Counted from the first letter of the stretch, positions 27,921 to 48,540 are shown. The stretch is 64,000 nucleotides of DNA from Prunella strophiata (GCA_036583965.1 JAZBQD010000025.1:13661145-13725144); one strand, 5' to 3'. The notes: generated by a model not told the origin, from the letters alone. Made by a program: numbers and translations.

Positions 27921-29458
27921 TATAAATTCCAAAGTGCCAGGCTGCCAAAAGGGACATGGCATTCCTGAGGAGCTGAGCAGCAGCCTGGAGTCCTGAGAAA
28001 TAAAATCTTCAGTGTTACTTGTTGTGCTCTGGATTGCTAGACATGATGTTGCACTGAAGAAGGTTTCATCTTTAACAAGAACTCCGGACAAGGCAACCCA
28101 TCTGAGATGACTTCATCATTCAGTACTGTAAGCAATTTACATGTCCTGACTTGTGTTTGGGGCATCTATTTATTTTTTATTATTTCTGGCCTCAGCTTTC
28201 ACACTCTTTCACAGAACAAATAACTGCTTTCTCTATCTGCTAATTCCAAAAGCTGGCTATTCCTCACCAGATTTCTGCTACATTCACCTAGGGAAGAATC
28301 ATAAATAAAGATGTACAAGCAAGCAGATGCTGTCATTTTAAAAACTGATCCACCTAATACAAACATCCTACTTTGAACTTAAAGTGGTGAACCACTGAGC
28401 ATGTGTCTTGATGTAACTTTAATAAAATCGAAAAACAATCACAGGACTTTGTTCATTAACACTAATTAGCAAATGAGGAAAGAGTGCTATAAAGGAGAAT
28501 ATTCCTATAAATAAAATTTTTAAAAAATTAAATTCTGGACAGGCCAAATACTCTTTGGCCAATACTCTTTTCAATGAAAACAAATGCAAGATAAGATAAG
28601 GAGTCTATTTTTTTATAATTAGTGTAATGAATCACTTTTTCACCAGTGACAGACAAGGTAACATCAACTGTGGGTCCTGGAATCTATAACGGTAAACAGA
28701 AGAGAGAAATACAGATGGTTATATCTGTATACAGATAGCATTATCTCCCTTAATTGTGTGCCTGTTTGTTTGGGGTTTTTTAAATAGATAATTTCTTTCC
28801 AAAAGTCCATGCTAGGAGAAAAAGAGGTGGCTGGAGCATATTTAAAAATACACAGAATATAAAAGAGAACAAAAAGCACAGACTATAACGCAGGAAGCAG
28901 CAGGGGAAGTCTTGGTACCAAGTTTTCTTCTATGCTTGAAGGGACATCTTTCTACAAGGTTAGGCAGTCTGCTTTCCACAATCTTTAAAAATTTTACTTC
29001 TGATGAAAACAGATGGTGGCATAATCCGTGGAACTCTTTTCCCCATCAGTTTCTTCAGGTTGCACACATGACAGTAATCTTTGTTCTTTGGAAGCAGGAA
29101 TTAAATTCTCTCTTCTTGACCTAAAATGGAAATGTCTAGCACTGAAGTTGTCCACTTCCTTGGTCAGCCAGCTCACACAAAACATCTGCAGTAGCTTACA
29201 GGCGTTTCAAAACCTAGCATGCATTATTGCAAGGTTAACTGCTCTGAGAGCTAAACTTCCCAATTCAGCATTTGCAAATCTATTGGGTTTTTTCCCCAAT
29301 GAAGATAATTTCAACCAACTTGTTAAGATGCAGCATGATATTATGAGCTTTTAGTGGATTTTCCTCCAAGGCTAGAGGTCAAACACACAAGACTCAGTAC
29401 ACACCCTAAGACCTGAGCTTTATTAGCTCAGCAGATATACAGCCCCTTTAACACAACA

Positions 29459-29778
29459 ACTTCCTGAAAGGAGTCTGTAGCCAGGTGTGGTCAGTCTCTT
29501 CTTCCAGGCAACCACTGACAGAACAAGAGGACACAGTCTTAAGATGTGCCAGGCAAGTTTTAGGCTGGACATTAGGAAGAAATTCTTCACCGAAGGAGTG
29601 ACTGGGCATTGGAATGGGCTGCCCACAGAGGTGGTGGGGTGACCCTCCCTGGAGGTGTTTAAGAAAAGTCTGGAAGTGTTACTCAGTGCCATAGTCCAGG
29701 TGACAAGGCAGTGTTAGGTCTTAGCTTTGACTTGATGATCTCAAAGGTCTTTTCCAACCTAGCTGATTCTGTGATTCA
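29459..29778 (+). mobile_element. CR1 LINE, 5'-truncated, plus orientation
   Basis: Typical sense-strand CR1 3' end. It reads 'ggctggacattaggaagaaattcttcac', then 'gggcattggaatgggctgccc', 'cctccctggaggtgtttaa', 'gacttgatgatctcaaaggtcttttccaacct', and ends with 'gattctgtgattc'. About 320 bp survives, covering the reverse transcriptase C-terminus and 3' UTR. The 5' end is truncated and no frame is intact. It is clearly better preserved than the old CR1-like copy near 21 kb. Confidence 0.85.
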
Positions 29779-31240
29779 AGACTATTGATGCTGTACCAGA
29801 ATTCAAACTATTGCACCAAAATTAACTAGAAATAATTGTCTTCCAGCATATGCTCACAGAGGAACACTGAGCCTCCCTGAATACTCAAAAACTAAACTCG
29901 CCTGAAGTGAAACTGACAAAGCTCATCATGACCTCAATGCCTCACTGCTGTGCTGCAGATTCAGACTTAGGTGTTGTTTGAAATTCCAGAAAGAAAATCC
30001 TAATCTTCAAAATGAAACTCATGAAAATATTACTCATATTTAAACTACAAAAACTGTTACTTAATGAGAATTGCATTAACCAACCTAAATGCAAATAAAA
30101 GTTAATGTACATGGTTATAAAAAGTGGACAGTCCACAAACACAAGACTAACAACACTTGCTAGCATCCTAAATTGCCAATAATGAGCACAGGGTCTAACA
30201 AGAAATTCTCCTTGCCACTTAAATACTTTCTCCTACAGCAGCATATATTAACATTTAGCAGTTAAGGAGAAAATACTGAATGAAGGTGCTAAAATCACAC
30301 TGTCACAGAAGGAATTTAAGGTGCCAAGAGAAAGGCAGTCAGAAGACAGGCAATAGACAGGCCAGCATGATAAGCAATGCACAAGTCTGAAGTGTGAGAA
30401 GTGTGAGAGCAGAAGTGATCATTTCACTTCCCAGGAGACAGCTGGGGGACAGGGGTAGAGCCACCACCAGCAGCAACAGAAGGATTCACATCAACTTTTT
30501 TTTCCTTTTTGGAAAGCATTAGTGACTGAGCATGGAACAAAGAAGAGTGAGTGTCTGAGTACAGAAAATGATGATTTTAACTTTTTCTGTAAATTAGGAT
30601 TTGTCTCAAATCCAAAGATTTCAACTCTAACTAGGAGCTAAAATTTCCTCATTTCTTCTTACGGTGGTTTAGTTTGGTTCACCATGTTAAAACATTCCTC
30701 AGTTGCTGAATTTTAAATAAAATATTATTTTGCCTTTCCAGTCAAGTATTAAGTCCTGAGAACGTTCAGGGCACGTTATCAAAGCAAGTTGGGGCTCAGT
30801 GATGCCGTGCCCAGCGCGTTAGAAAGAGTTTTTGGTGCAGATTAGCACCAAGCAGCTGAGCCAGCGGGAGGACACGGGCTCGGAGCCGCGCTGGGCTTCG
30901 CTCGAGCTCCTCGAGCGGACGCGGGGGCCGGGCAGAGACGTTTCCTTGCAGCACAAAAGGTCAGCTGGGAAGAGCGCATCTCCCTTTCCCCCAGCACTCA
31001 CCGCCTGCGCTCCGCTGTCCCGCGACCGGGACTGAGAGGCTTCCACAGCGCAGGCAGCCACCTCCTCATGCCGGCCCTCGGTGAACGGCCGAAGAGACCG
31101 TGACCTTCACCGCGTCTATGGGCTCCCCTTTACTGCGAAAGCAGCGCCGATCACAGTCACGCAATTCCAGCTGACTCGCTGGTCAAGCGCACAGGTAAGA
31201 ACGACGAGACCGAGCTTTGCCGGTACGACAAAAGCTTCGG

Positions 31241-31428
31241 GCCCCGCCTCAGCCCCGGGCCCACGCCTCCCGCGTCCGGGCCCCGCCTCAGCCCCGGACC
31301 CCGCCTCATACCCGAGCTCCGCCTCAGCCCCGAGCTCCGCCTCAGCCCCGGGCCCCGCCTCAGCCCCGGACCCCGCCTCATACCCGGGCCCCGCCTCAGC
31401 CCCGGACCCCGCCTCAGCCCCGGCCCGG
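31241..31428 (+). repeat. 18-bp GC-rich minisatellite in the KDM8 promoter
   Basis: The core CGCCTC recurs ten times. Eight consecutive copies, starting at 31284, 31302, 31320, 31338, 31356, 31374, 31392 and 31410, are exactly 18 bp apart. Units differ by single bases, in forms such as CCCCGCCTCAGCCCCGGA. The opposite strand repeatedly reads GAGGCGGGGC, a GC-box-like (SP/KLF) core. The array ends about 40 bp before the KDM8 start codon. Because 18 bp is six codons, it creates open but meaningless periodic frames on both strands. Confidence 0.9.
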
Positions 31429-31469
31429 CCCGACAGCGCCGCCTCGAGGACGGCGGCGCAGGCGCGGCC

Positions 31470-38906
<7,437 letters not shown>

Positions 38907-39000
38907 TTCTGAAATGAAGTCAGCAGCACTGAAATTAAATTAAAAACCAGGCAAGTAGCATCTCTCAGGAGAGGTTAGAGGTGGAGCAAAACCAAAAACC

Positions 39001-39006
39001 AATAAA
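39001..39006 (+). terminator. KDM8: KDM8 poly(A) signal
   Basis: A canonical AATAAA lies 95 nt past the KDM8 stop codon, giving a very short 3' UTR of roughly 110-130 nt. It is the first AATAAA after the stop. Later signals may also be used. Confidence 0.65.
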
Positions 39007-39347
39007 ATCTTGCTAAAGCATGGAGAAGTAGTCACAATGGGTACGTGGAAAGATGATGTTGTAGTGACTTCATTTTTGTAGATGTTTCTAATAACTCCTA
39101 AAGAGCTTATGTTAGGTCATTGTCCTGTGTGTGCATCCATCAGAAACAGCCTCTGTAGGGGCACTGCCAGGGCTCTGCCTGAGCTTCTGTCTGAATAACC
39201 ACGTCAGTGTTATCTTCTACTTGGATTTAGTAACACTAAACCCTGGAGTTAACTAGAGAGATGGTGCTACCTGAAGGTTCAATCCATTAAAAAAATCAAG
39301 CTAACACCAAGCAAGGTACTAGTCTCCTGCATGGAAAAAGTTATTGA

Positions 39348-39745
39348 TGTCCTGGTTTTGGCCAGGATAGGGTTAATTTTTGCAGTAGCCAGGCAGGGCA
39401 TGGCCCAGATGCAGAGGTTATTTTGTACCACCTCAGCCTGCCACTGCTGCAGGCTGGGGGCAGGAAGGGGCTCCTTGGTCTCTTAGTGATTGAATTTGTG
39501 TAAATCTTTTGTCTCTCTTATACGCTGTTCTTGGTATTTTTACTATTACTGCTCATTTTCTTACTCCATTGCTGTTTCCAGTAAATTGTTCTTATTGCAA
39601 CTCATGATCTTTATCTTTTGGACCTCCCAGTTCTCCTGTCCATGAAGGGAGAGGTAGGGGGAGGAAGGAATGAGCAAGCATCTTGTGGTTTGGAGCATTT
39701 TGGTGGGAACACTAATTTGGAGAGTACCATTTCTAAACCACAACA
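39348..39745 (+). mobile_element. ERVL-type LTR fragment between KDM8 and NSMCE1
   Basis: It starts TGTCCTGGTTTTGGCCAGGA, a form typical of avian ERVL LTRs ('tgtcctggtttcggctgggata'), and ends AAACCACAACA. In between are 'gggttaattttt' and a 3' section resembling the R/U5 part ('gtaaattgttcttattgcaactcatga'). At about 400 bp it is shorter than the KDM8-intron copy, so its middle appears deleted. The flanking pentamers (ATTGA and TCATG) differ, so no target duplication is left. It lies in the tail-to-tail spacer, past the KDM8 poly(A) signal. Confidence 0.75.
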
Positions 39746-40554
39746 TCATGTTAAAGCCTAGAACATAACTGAAGTTAATCCATTGTTTAACTGCAGTTAG
39801 ATAACCTGAAGCTTAATTATAATTTTATTAACTATCATCTGAACTACTGCCACAGCCCTTCTGCTGTGTCACACATCTCTGCCAAGGACAGGAATGCTGC
39901 CATTTCAGTCTGGTGTCTGGCAATAGCCAGTCCTTGGCTCCTTTCCAAGTCACTCTTAAAGGAAAAAGCATCCTTACTTAAAACTGGAAACAGAAGTGCC
40001 AAGACTAAAAACCTAAAGAATCTTAGTATGGTAATGTTTTCAGCAAATTGCAGACATAAGCTAACATTGCCCCAAGTCCTGTCCTCCTGCTTCCTAATCC
40101 TTCTGTGGCAATATTCCCTCCTTACAGAGCACAGCTGCTTTTGACATGGCCTTACATCCAGACAAATGCTTCTGCATCTAAAGAAGGGACAAAACACAAC
40201 CACAGTGCCAACTAGAAGTGTTCCAACTCTAGCCCTAGGACAGAGACTGAGCCAGCTACCTTGCGCACACTGCACTGATTCTTCACCTGCTTGACGTGCT
40301 ACAGCAGGTGTCATACCCATTGTGCAACTGAATTTGTACTGTTCCTGTACAAGCAGGGAGCACTTGCTGAGAAAGGCTTCTTTCAAGCATTCAGCTGCAT
40401 ATATCAGATTGCAGGACTGACTAAAACATCTGCATCTTTCATCCCCAAACATGCACTGAGAGTCCCACCCCAAGAATATGGAGAATTACAAACACAAAAC
40501 AACCTTCAAGAAAGCTATGCAGGCATTACTGTGAATAGGAATGTCAATGATAGT
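39746..40554. other. Tail-to-tail spacer downstream of NSMCE1
   Basis: This stretch lies between the LTR and the NSMCE1 poly(A) signal. A 209-codon minus-strand open frame spans 39844-40473, but it starts at a TTG, has no recognisable domain and lies downstream of the NSMCE1 poly(A) signal. No other feature was seen. Confidence 0.5.
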
Positions 40555-40560
40555 TTTATT
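40555..40560 (-). terminator. NSMCE1: NSMCE1 poly(A) signal
   Basis: TTTATT on the plus strand is AATAAA on the minus strand, about 110 nt downstream of the NSMCE1 stop codon (40669-40671). It predicts a short 3' UTR. Confidence 0.65.
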
Positions 40561-40668
40561 GTAAGATTCTTAGAACTTTAGAAAATGAGTACACTGAGCA
40601 CTGTTACTAATGACTACAATACAGTCTGGCTGTTTTGCCAGAATGGGGGCAAACAGATGTCACTGACA

Positions 40669-43600
40669 TCAAGTTTTACTGGCATCATCTAGGGCCGAGA
40701 GTGGAGCTCTGCGGTAAGTCTGGGAGCCCATCCGATTCATACCTGTAAAGAAAACTAAAAGAAGGTTAATGGACTACACACAAAAAAAAAGATAATACTG
40801 TATAACCACCTTTTCTAAAATGCTTTGTATATTCCTCTGTTGCTGTTCACAATGTCCAATTTCCCTGGACAAATGGAGGAATTTCAAAGGGATTCTTAGA
40901 AGCTTGGTATTTCCAGACGTTTTAGTGTCATGGGTTGTGTGTGCCTCTATTCCTTCCCCCCTCCCCTCCACCTCCTAAAGATAGTTATAAAATTATATGC
41001 ACAGGGTCTGCTAATGCCCTGTGGCACTCTTTGAGCACTGTGGGGGCTCAATGCTGCCTGTGTGTGGTTTAGTATCTGAAACATACCACTGAAGTCAGAA
41101 ATAGCTGATACTCACAGTTATAAATAATACAGACAGTGCCACTGAACATCACAGCCCATTTCCTAGTATTATTACATTCAATTTTTTAAAAATACATTGC
41201 TTAGTACCTGGCGTGTCACAAGACCAGAATTCATTACACTTGGGACAGCGGGGTTCAGTCTGGCCTCTGAAGTACTTTCTGACACAAGGTAAGTGCATTC
41301 CAATTCCACAGGATTCACATACTTGGCTCTGAAATCAGGAGTGTTGATTCATATAATCATTCTAAACTGTCCTTCAATTTAAGAGAAAGTTGTTATGAAG
41401 AGCAGCAGATATGCAATGCTTTGTTCCAAAGAATGGTTCCCACAATATCGGTGGTGGATACACTCAACAGTCAAAGATGGTAAATGGTAGAAGGAGGTCT
41501 TTTCCTGTAAACTAGGAAATACTGTTTCCCTATATGGACAAAATCTAGCTTGAAAGACAACAATTTCAGTGCAATAAAGGAGACTAATTGGGATGGAAAA
41601 AGTAATATGGAAGCATGTTAGTTGGGCAGATCAGAAGATGCGGGCTCACAGAGCAAGAAAATGTAGCAGTTTTGGAATACGAATCCAGGCTGTAACTACT
41701 TAAGCAAGATGGAATGGGTAACATCCCAGCTATCAAAACACAGTGCTTTAGCATGCTTTACATAGCACACATGTTTGGATGAGGTCCAAACACAAGCAAT
41801 TCCTGAATTAAAATCCCAGGAGCAAGAATGAATGTGTCACACCATAAGGTCTACTGGCAAGGCCCAAAGAGGACACTGCTAACACCTCACTGCTAAACCT
41901 CTTTCAGCATCAGGAGCTCATCTCTAACATGCTGGTTTGGAAAGCCAAACCATGTTCCTCATTGTGGGAGTGCACTTTTCCAATTTTATACTTGGAGACA
42001 CTGCTCCAAGACAATTTTATTTCTAAAGACAGAAGACAAAATGCCTAAAAAAAAAAAAAAAAAATATTACAAAATGCATGAGCATCATGACCAGATTACA
42101 AGACCAGGATTATACCCAAGGGAAAGCATCACAAACCTCAGCTATGACCATGCAAGTCCATTGGTTGAGGTGATAAAACATGTTACCTGGATGGCGAGGC
42201 TGTGACAGATGTTACATTTCCTTGCCACATCCTGGTAGTTGCTGAGAATGTACTGTTCCATCTCAATTATGCAACGAGTATGCAGAGTATATTCTCCATT
42301 TTTCTAAGGAAACAGATGTTGAGATGAAGAATTTCTTTTAATTCTTTTTACATGTTTTGACTTTGCTAACAATCTGTTAACAAGCCACTTTTTTCTACTG
42401 TCATGAAACCAACATGCTGGTACAATGCAACACCAAAACACTTTTGAAATAGCAGAACTAGTTTAGAGGAGCAGAATAAAAAGAGGTCTAGTCCTTGGAA
42501 AGCATAGATGAGCAAGCATGCACTCCTTAACAGAGGCATGCTGTTATGGGATCCTCCCAAAAAGAATGTTAGAGGAAATTCTCCCAGCTTACATCAAGCA
42601 GGAAGTGCCTAGAATTTGTTGAATCATTGGAAATATCTGCCAAATCAATTTAACATGTAAGTAACTGTGTGGCAGCAGGTTTAAGATCTATGATGCAATG
42701 ACTCCAGCAGAAAATGGATTGAGGTCTCACTTAGCAAGCAACTGCAGTATCCACATGGTCAGTCCGCCATGGTGAGTTCATCTCCACTGCTCCCTCATAA
42801 AATAAAACAGGTGTAACCATGTGCACAGTGGCCAATGCATTTCTGGTACAGGAGTTTTCAACATTTCTGGCCTTACTCTTTTTCTGGAAATTCTGAATGC
42901 AACTAACAGCACTGATCACTCCGGAGTTTTCCTCAGCTCTTGTTCCAGGTTGAAGGATGCTGTGCTGTTGTGTACAAAGCATGCTGTGCTGTTGTGTCTG
43001 TGTGTCACTGGGCAGGACTGGACACACAAACCCACCTAACTCAGGTACAAGAAACTGAAACCATATGGTCCTTTACAGACCTACCCCAGGACTTGTTCCA
43101 TTTAAGTCTACTTCCTTTTCTGCAAAAATCACTGGAGCAACAATAAGCAGGGGTGCCGTAAGACCATTTTTGCCATCATTCATTCAAGAAAAGCTCCAAT
43201 CTCAGCTGCCACATCCATACAAACATGGTAGCTGGACCCATTGAACTAAGAACACTTGAATGCAGTTACCTCAGAGAGCCACTTATCCTCCACAAAAACT
43301 TTCAGCACTTGTTCTGCTTCCTTCTTCTTCATTTTCTTTGTCTTAAGTTGGTCAGCCAAGTTTAAAATATCTGTAGATGAGGCAAAGCCGTTTTCTGATA
43401 AAATTATTAGGTCCAGCTACAGGAAGAAACATTACCAAGTATTAGAAACACTGCAATTAGGCAGACACACCTTACAGTAATGTGCTGATGTGCATTTTTT
43501 TGCATCCATGTATGTGAGAGATACTACAGTATATGGCTTGAATCAGAATTGTAAAACAAAGGCCAAAAGCTGAAACAATCATTGTCCCCCTTAACAGTTT

Positions 43601-46600
43601 TGACCTTTGCCAAGAAAGCGTTTCCACAAATAGAAGTATACGTGCTGCCTAAATGAAGCTGCATTCAGGGACCCCTGCCACACTCAGTGGTGACAGATCC
43701 ATTTCTTTTTATCTGCTCTTTGTCAAAGATCTTTTGAAGAAAAACCTCAATAACCATAGACAAATGTTTAAATGCAAATCAGCAAATTCATTTTGTATGT
43801 TACTAGCATTAAAAACTACTGTACATTACTAAACTACTGAAGCCAGTCAAAAACTCAGCAGTCATGACTGAAAATCCTGAAGAAAGTTGCTTGTGTAACT
43901 AAAAGTAGGCATGTCTTGCCCCTAACCCAAGGAGCCCTTCCCTGGTGCTGATTTTGCCTTACCCATAACTGACTTACAACAGCAAATCGTTACTTTCATC
44001 CTTGCACATACTTTCATCCCTGCCCACCCCACCCATTTGATCTCAGATAAACTTGGGTAAAACAGCAACTACTTCTTCAACCACATCTCCATTCCATTTT
44101 CATTCATTTTAAGATGAGAGCTTTACAAATACTATGATGTACTAAGTGATAATTGACATACTTACTGTTTTTCTGAACAATTCCAATTCAATTTCTGTAT
44201 AGTCAGATGCCATTTTAGTTACTTCAGTTTCTGCCAAATTTACCTACAAAAAAATAAACTGGTATAAAGTGCCGATGTAGTTTCATACCAGAAACTGTAA
44301 AAAAAAAAACCCTGAGGTTAAGAATACATCATCTTACAATTAACATAGATGTTAATTCTTTGAGGGGCACTTGACGGTATTCAAGTTCTTTCTTTACAAC
44401 CCCTCATCTTCCAGCCACAAATTCTTCACAGCTTCCTCTGCCCAGGCAAAGCCATTCCACAACACAAGCTCCCAGAACTGACACAGAGTGCTGCAGCAGA
44501 GCTAACACATCACAGGTGTTAGATAGGTCTGGTGCTAGACAGCAGCAGGAATTATGTTATCAGTCACCTTTTTTTTCACTGTGAAAACCAGTTGCCCCTG
44601 TTTTCTACTCTTATTGCACATGCTACTACTATTAATTATTAGCTCAACTTAACTGGAAAAAGGAAAGGTTAAAAGCAGCAGCTAATGTTAGAATACCTTC
44701 TGTATGGTCTTCTGAAATTATTCTTTGACATGCACATTGCAGATCATCTGGGGAAACAACTTACAGGCTATTCCTCAGCAACCCTTTCGTACTAGGTTGA
44801 TTTTTGAGTGGGAGAAAAAGAAAACTCATGTTGGTCAGCTCTCTGTATTTTCTAGTTTAAAAAAATCTGTCTCAGGAAAGAAAGTCTCCTGTTGAAAAGA
44901 AATCTCACTTCAGCACTTAAGCAATGTTTATGCTAAGTAACTCCAACACTGCTGTCATCCTTGCTGCCATGTCCTATTCCCATACACATGGGCTGTGACA
45001 GTTTATCCTCCCAGCAGCTCCTGCAGCCACTGCCAGCCCCATGCAAACACAGCACAGCAGGTACCTACTACAGCATAATGTGCTCTCCCATCATCTTCTG
45101 ATATTCCTTTCCGGATCTGCATAAACAAAGGCTGCAGGTGGCTATTAATAGTGCTGATGAAATCGTCCAGTTTATCATGTGCATAGTAAACTGAAAATGA
45201 ATGAGAAAAGTCATACAGAAAAAAACATACAGAAAAAAGTCAAACAACTATACATCAGGCAGATCTTTTTGTATGAAATATTTTTTCCCAGGTAAGAGTG
45301 CTAAAACTGAGGCAGAATTCAAACATGAATTCAAATTGTTCCATTCAGCAGACATGTAATTTCCTTGTGCTGCTGTCTCGTGGCCTTCAGAGATGCTTAG
45401 CTCCTTTAAAATCAGTTGACAGAGTCCAGACAGCCTGCCTTGCTGCAGGGAACCCATAGCACTAATCCAATAATTACAGTGACCTGAACCAAGCTGAATT
45501 GAAAATAAAATATGACCGGGGAAAAAATACTATGCGCAATAGAAAAATACACTGACTTGAATTCCTTTATACACAAAGGATTTCTTGTTTCTGTATGCTC
45601 TGTTTCACAAGTTAATGGCACATAAGTGCTCAAGTTACATATCAGAAAACCTAAAATTCTAGTGTTGTAGAAACACAAGAAATATCTTGAGTCACATTCT
45701 ACAAACCAAGCAAATACTAGCAGCAGTTTTATCATAGACATAATTAGGATGGACTTCGCAATCATTCTGTGGAAGAGTATACAATGGTTCGTGCCTGCAC
45801 AGCACCAGCACAACCCTCACATCCATCCAAAACAAGACTTTGTCACTGGCAACACTCCTGTTTCCCTTCATCAGGCTATGGTTTAAAAACCAGAGCTAAG
45901 TAATGTTACCTGGCCCCCAGCCAGGTAGTAATTTACATAGACTCCATGCATTTATGAAAGGCTGATTATTTCTTTATTAAGAAACTCATTGCTTTTTTTT
46001 TTATACCCTAGTTTGCTACAGGTAGACCTAATTGGTCCTCTTAATTAAAACACCATCACCATTGGCTAATTAAGAAACCACCCTTTGGTGAACAAATCTC
46101 CCTAACACATTCCACATGTTCAAAATACCAGGTGCAGCAAGTTAAGAATTGTTTCTCATTCTTTTCTCTGATCTTCTCACAGCCTTTCCCAGGCATCGTT
46201 CTGGGAAAGTTGTCTGTTGCTCTTTGTGACCAGAGAGCTGCTACCACAAAGTAACAGCTCATAATTTTAGATAAATTATTCATGTCTCAAAAATACAACC
46301 AGTTACCATGAAATTAATCCTGTTCTCAGTCACAGGAGTCCCTCGCTCACGTAACAGCATTGGGCCAAGGGCCCATTCCCAAACCACACAGCACTATCCA
46401 GCCCAGTGCCAAACAGCACTCATAGGATGCTCCTGCCCAGGAGTTCATGATTCTGATATACAAGATTTCTTCAGTGAACAAAGTCAACAAAGAGCAAGAA
46501 TGATAGTAAAGTAAGTACAAAATTAAGTATAATTTTGCCACCTGCTTGGCCCCTGTCAGCAGGAAACACTGCACACAGCAGTCAGGGAGCTTTACTGATA

Positions 46601-47545
46601 GATCTTAGAGAGGGTAAAAGATGAAAGGTAACAGAATACTCTTTTGTACAGCAGCTGTAACACTTTAATGTTACATTTTAATGTTAAGTGGCTGCTCAAG
46701 TAGATCTTATGTTGGAAAAAAGGGATAAAAATTCTCCATAAAAAATGAACGGGTTAGAGAACACCAAAAGTTGCACTTCACAATTTTAGCATCTAAGAAA
46801 TAGGTCAAGTTACAGTTCCTGACTCAAGAGACATACAAATAGATTACTCCATTCTGACCTTACATCTATGGGTAAGTAGGTACAAATTCACAGAAAACAA
46901 GAAGAGTCCCAGCAGAGCGAGTAGCATGGTGGCATGGCACAGGGACACTCCTAAGCCTGGTAGGAGCACAGCTTCCAGGACTTGGAATGGACAATACAAG
47001 TCCATTGGTGAGGTGGGAAGAAAGCACAGCAATTCACCAGGAAACCTCATCTCATCCTCACAGAAATGTTTTTGCAGCAGTCACTTCTCCCACAACACCT
47101 GGGAGAAATAACTGAAGTGCATTTACTTAAAAGCAGTCATTATAGTGAAGTACTTCCAGTGTTAAAAAATATAATTTTTTAAAATCATTTATATGTATAA
47201 TTTATAAAAAACAACCTTGATAAAATAAAAAATACTATATACAAATCTGGCCTGATTAGAAGCTAGTTTACTCAGTGCTATATTATTTTATCTTTCAGGG
47301 AAAAGGGAACACTCATATCATTACAGTTCTTAAACTTTTTTTAGCTGGTGCATGCCCTTCAGAAATCAAATTATTTGCAAGCTGCACCAGGAAAAAAACA
47401 GTTCTTTCATCAGGAAGACAGACACACCTTTATCAGTTTCACAGCAGTGCTGGTGTAATTTTCTGGCCTCTGATCCTTCTGTTATCCCATTAGACATCAG
47501 AACCTGCAAGAACCGCCGATGAGCATTGGTCATCTGAGCTGCCAT
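40669..47545 (-). CDS. NSMCE1: NSMCE1, RING-like subunit of the SMC5/6 complex, 7 coding exons
   Basis: Minus-strand coding exons in transcript order: 47545-47428, 45190-45069, 44243-44166, 43416-43270, 42303-42187, 41328-41208, 40742-40669. All junctions are GT-AG and sum to 777 nt, 258 aa (human 266). The start is the ATG at 47545; an in-frame TGA lies 12 nt upstream, excluding an earlier start in this exon. The N-terminal winged-helix part includes [12 protein letters not shown] and [10 protein letters not shown]; a second winged-helix part contains [18 protein letters not shown]. The variant RING has C185/C188, C198/C201, H206/C209 and C222/C225. The family binds NSMCE3 (MAGE) and supports ubiquitin ligase activity in SMC5/6-dependent DNA repair in the nucleus. 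The last 25 residues differ from the human tail. Confidence 0.95.
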
Positions 47546-47571
47546 CACAGTGTTTCACCAGGCTTCAAGCG
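47546..47571 (-). other. NSMCE1: NSMCE1 5' UTR part of exon 2
   Basis: On the minus strand a plausible acceptor (CCTCCTGCAG, ending at 47572) precedes 26 nt of leader before the ATG at 47545. This implies an upstream non-coding exon, as in mammals. The leader has an in-frame stop. Confidence 0.6.
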
Positions 47572-48540
47572 CTGCAGGAGGTTTAAGCTGGAATCAATGC
47601 ACGTGTTAATGCAAATTAAGAATACAACAGTCAAAGTATACACAAGATTTCAATTAAAGTCTATCACATTGAATGAGGGCAAAAAAAGCAGATCCCAAGG
47701 TTGTCCTCAGAATGCAGAGGGTGACCAACTCTGAGGTTCTGGAAGGGTGCAAGAGATAAAATCCATATAGTTTTAGCTACAGAAAAGAACAACGTGGACA
47801 TTGTATCGTTGTCACCCAAAATCAGGAATAAAACTCCTTCTTAACACCAATGTAGTATTAAGAAGCAAGCAATACTTTATTGCAGCACTGGATACACAGG
47901 GGAATGACTCCTGCTTAACGTGCGTAATCGGCTCAAGTTTATACACATAGCAGTCGCTTGAGTCTGCATAGTTAGTCTCAGACGGTGCTCGTAGAGAGAA
48001 TTTAGGCAACCCTATTGGCCACTGAGCCTCTAAACTTCGACAGTGATCTTCTCTATTCGGTGTAGTTTTCATTGAAGCTGCACAGCATGTTGCTAAGCAA
48101 ACTGGATTGGGCGGGTTTGACTCGTAAGGAACTGGAGCTGGAGAGGGCTCCACGTCCCACTAACCACTACAAAACGTTCCATTAACCGTTACGCTCTCCT
48201 GCGGTACTTGCAAACCTGAAAATAACAGCGTTGGGTGACAAACACAACACCGTCTGTCATTCCATGTTAGATAAAGCTCCTGCTCCCCACACAGCCTGAT
48301 TTGAGCACAGTCAATCAGACCGGGTGACTTTGGAGAGAAAAGAATCCTCTACAGGTTTCGAAGAATGCCTGAAGTAATTAAAGGCAGCTCAGGAAATTCC
48401 CTGACCACTGCACCAACCGACTGCCCGCTTCTGGCCGAGCTCCGGCCTCGCGGCTTGCGCCGCCCGCGCGGGCCTGGGCCAGCCGCAGCCCACGGCGGCA
48501 ATGCTTCGGAAAACCGCCCGGCCCGCTAGCCCTCAGCCCT

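Larger units (their letters stand above)
21716..30830. other. Intergenic DNA upstream of KDM8
   Basis: No gene was recognised. The interval holds three CR1 tails and a CA microsatellite, listed separately, plus an AT-rich block near 25.93-26.37 kb that looks LTR-like. Several AT-rich stretches (24.3-24.7 kb, 28.3-28.6 kb) contain only short chance frames. Confidence 0.5.

Noticed and set aside
39844..40473. 209-codon minus-strand open frame downstream of NSMCE1
   Set aside because: It starts at TTG, has no known domain, lies past the NSMCE1 poly(A) signal, and a frame of this length is expected about once by chance in a window of this size.
47546..47548. GTG upstream of and in frame with the NSMCE1 ATG as start
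   Set aside because: The next codon is ATG and an in-frame TGA lies just upstream. A vertebrate gene would start at the ATG at 47545.
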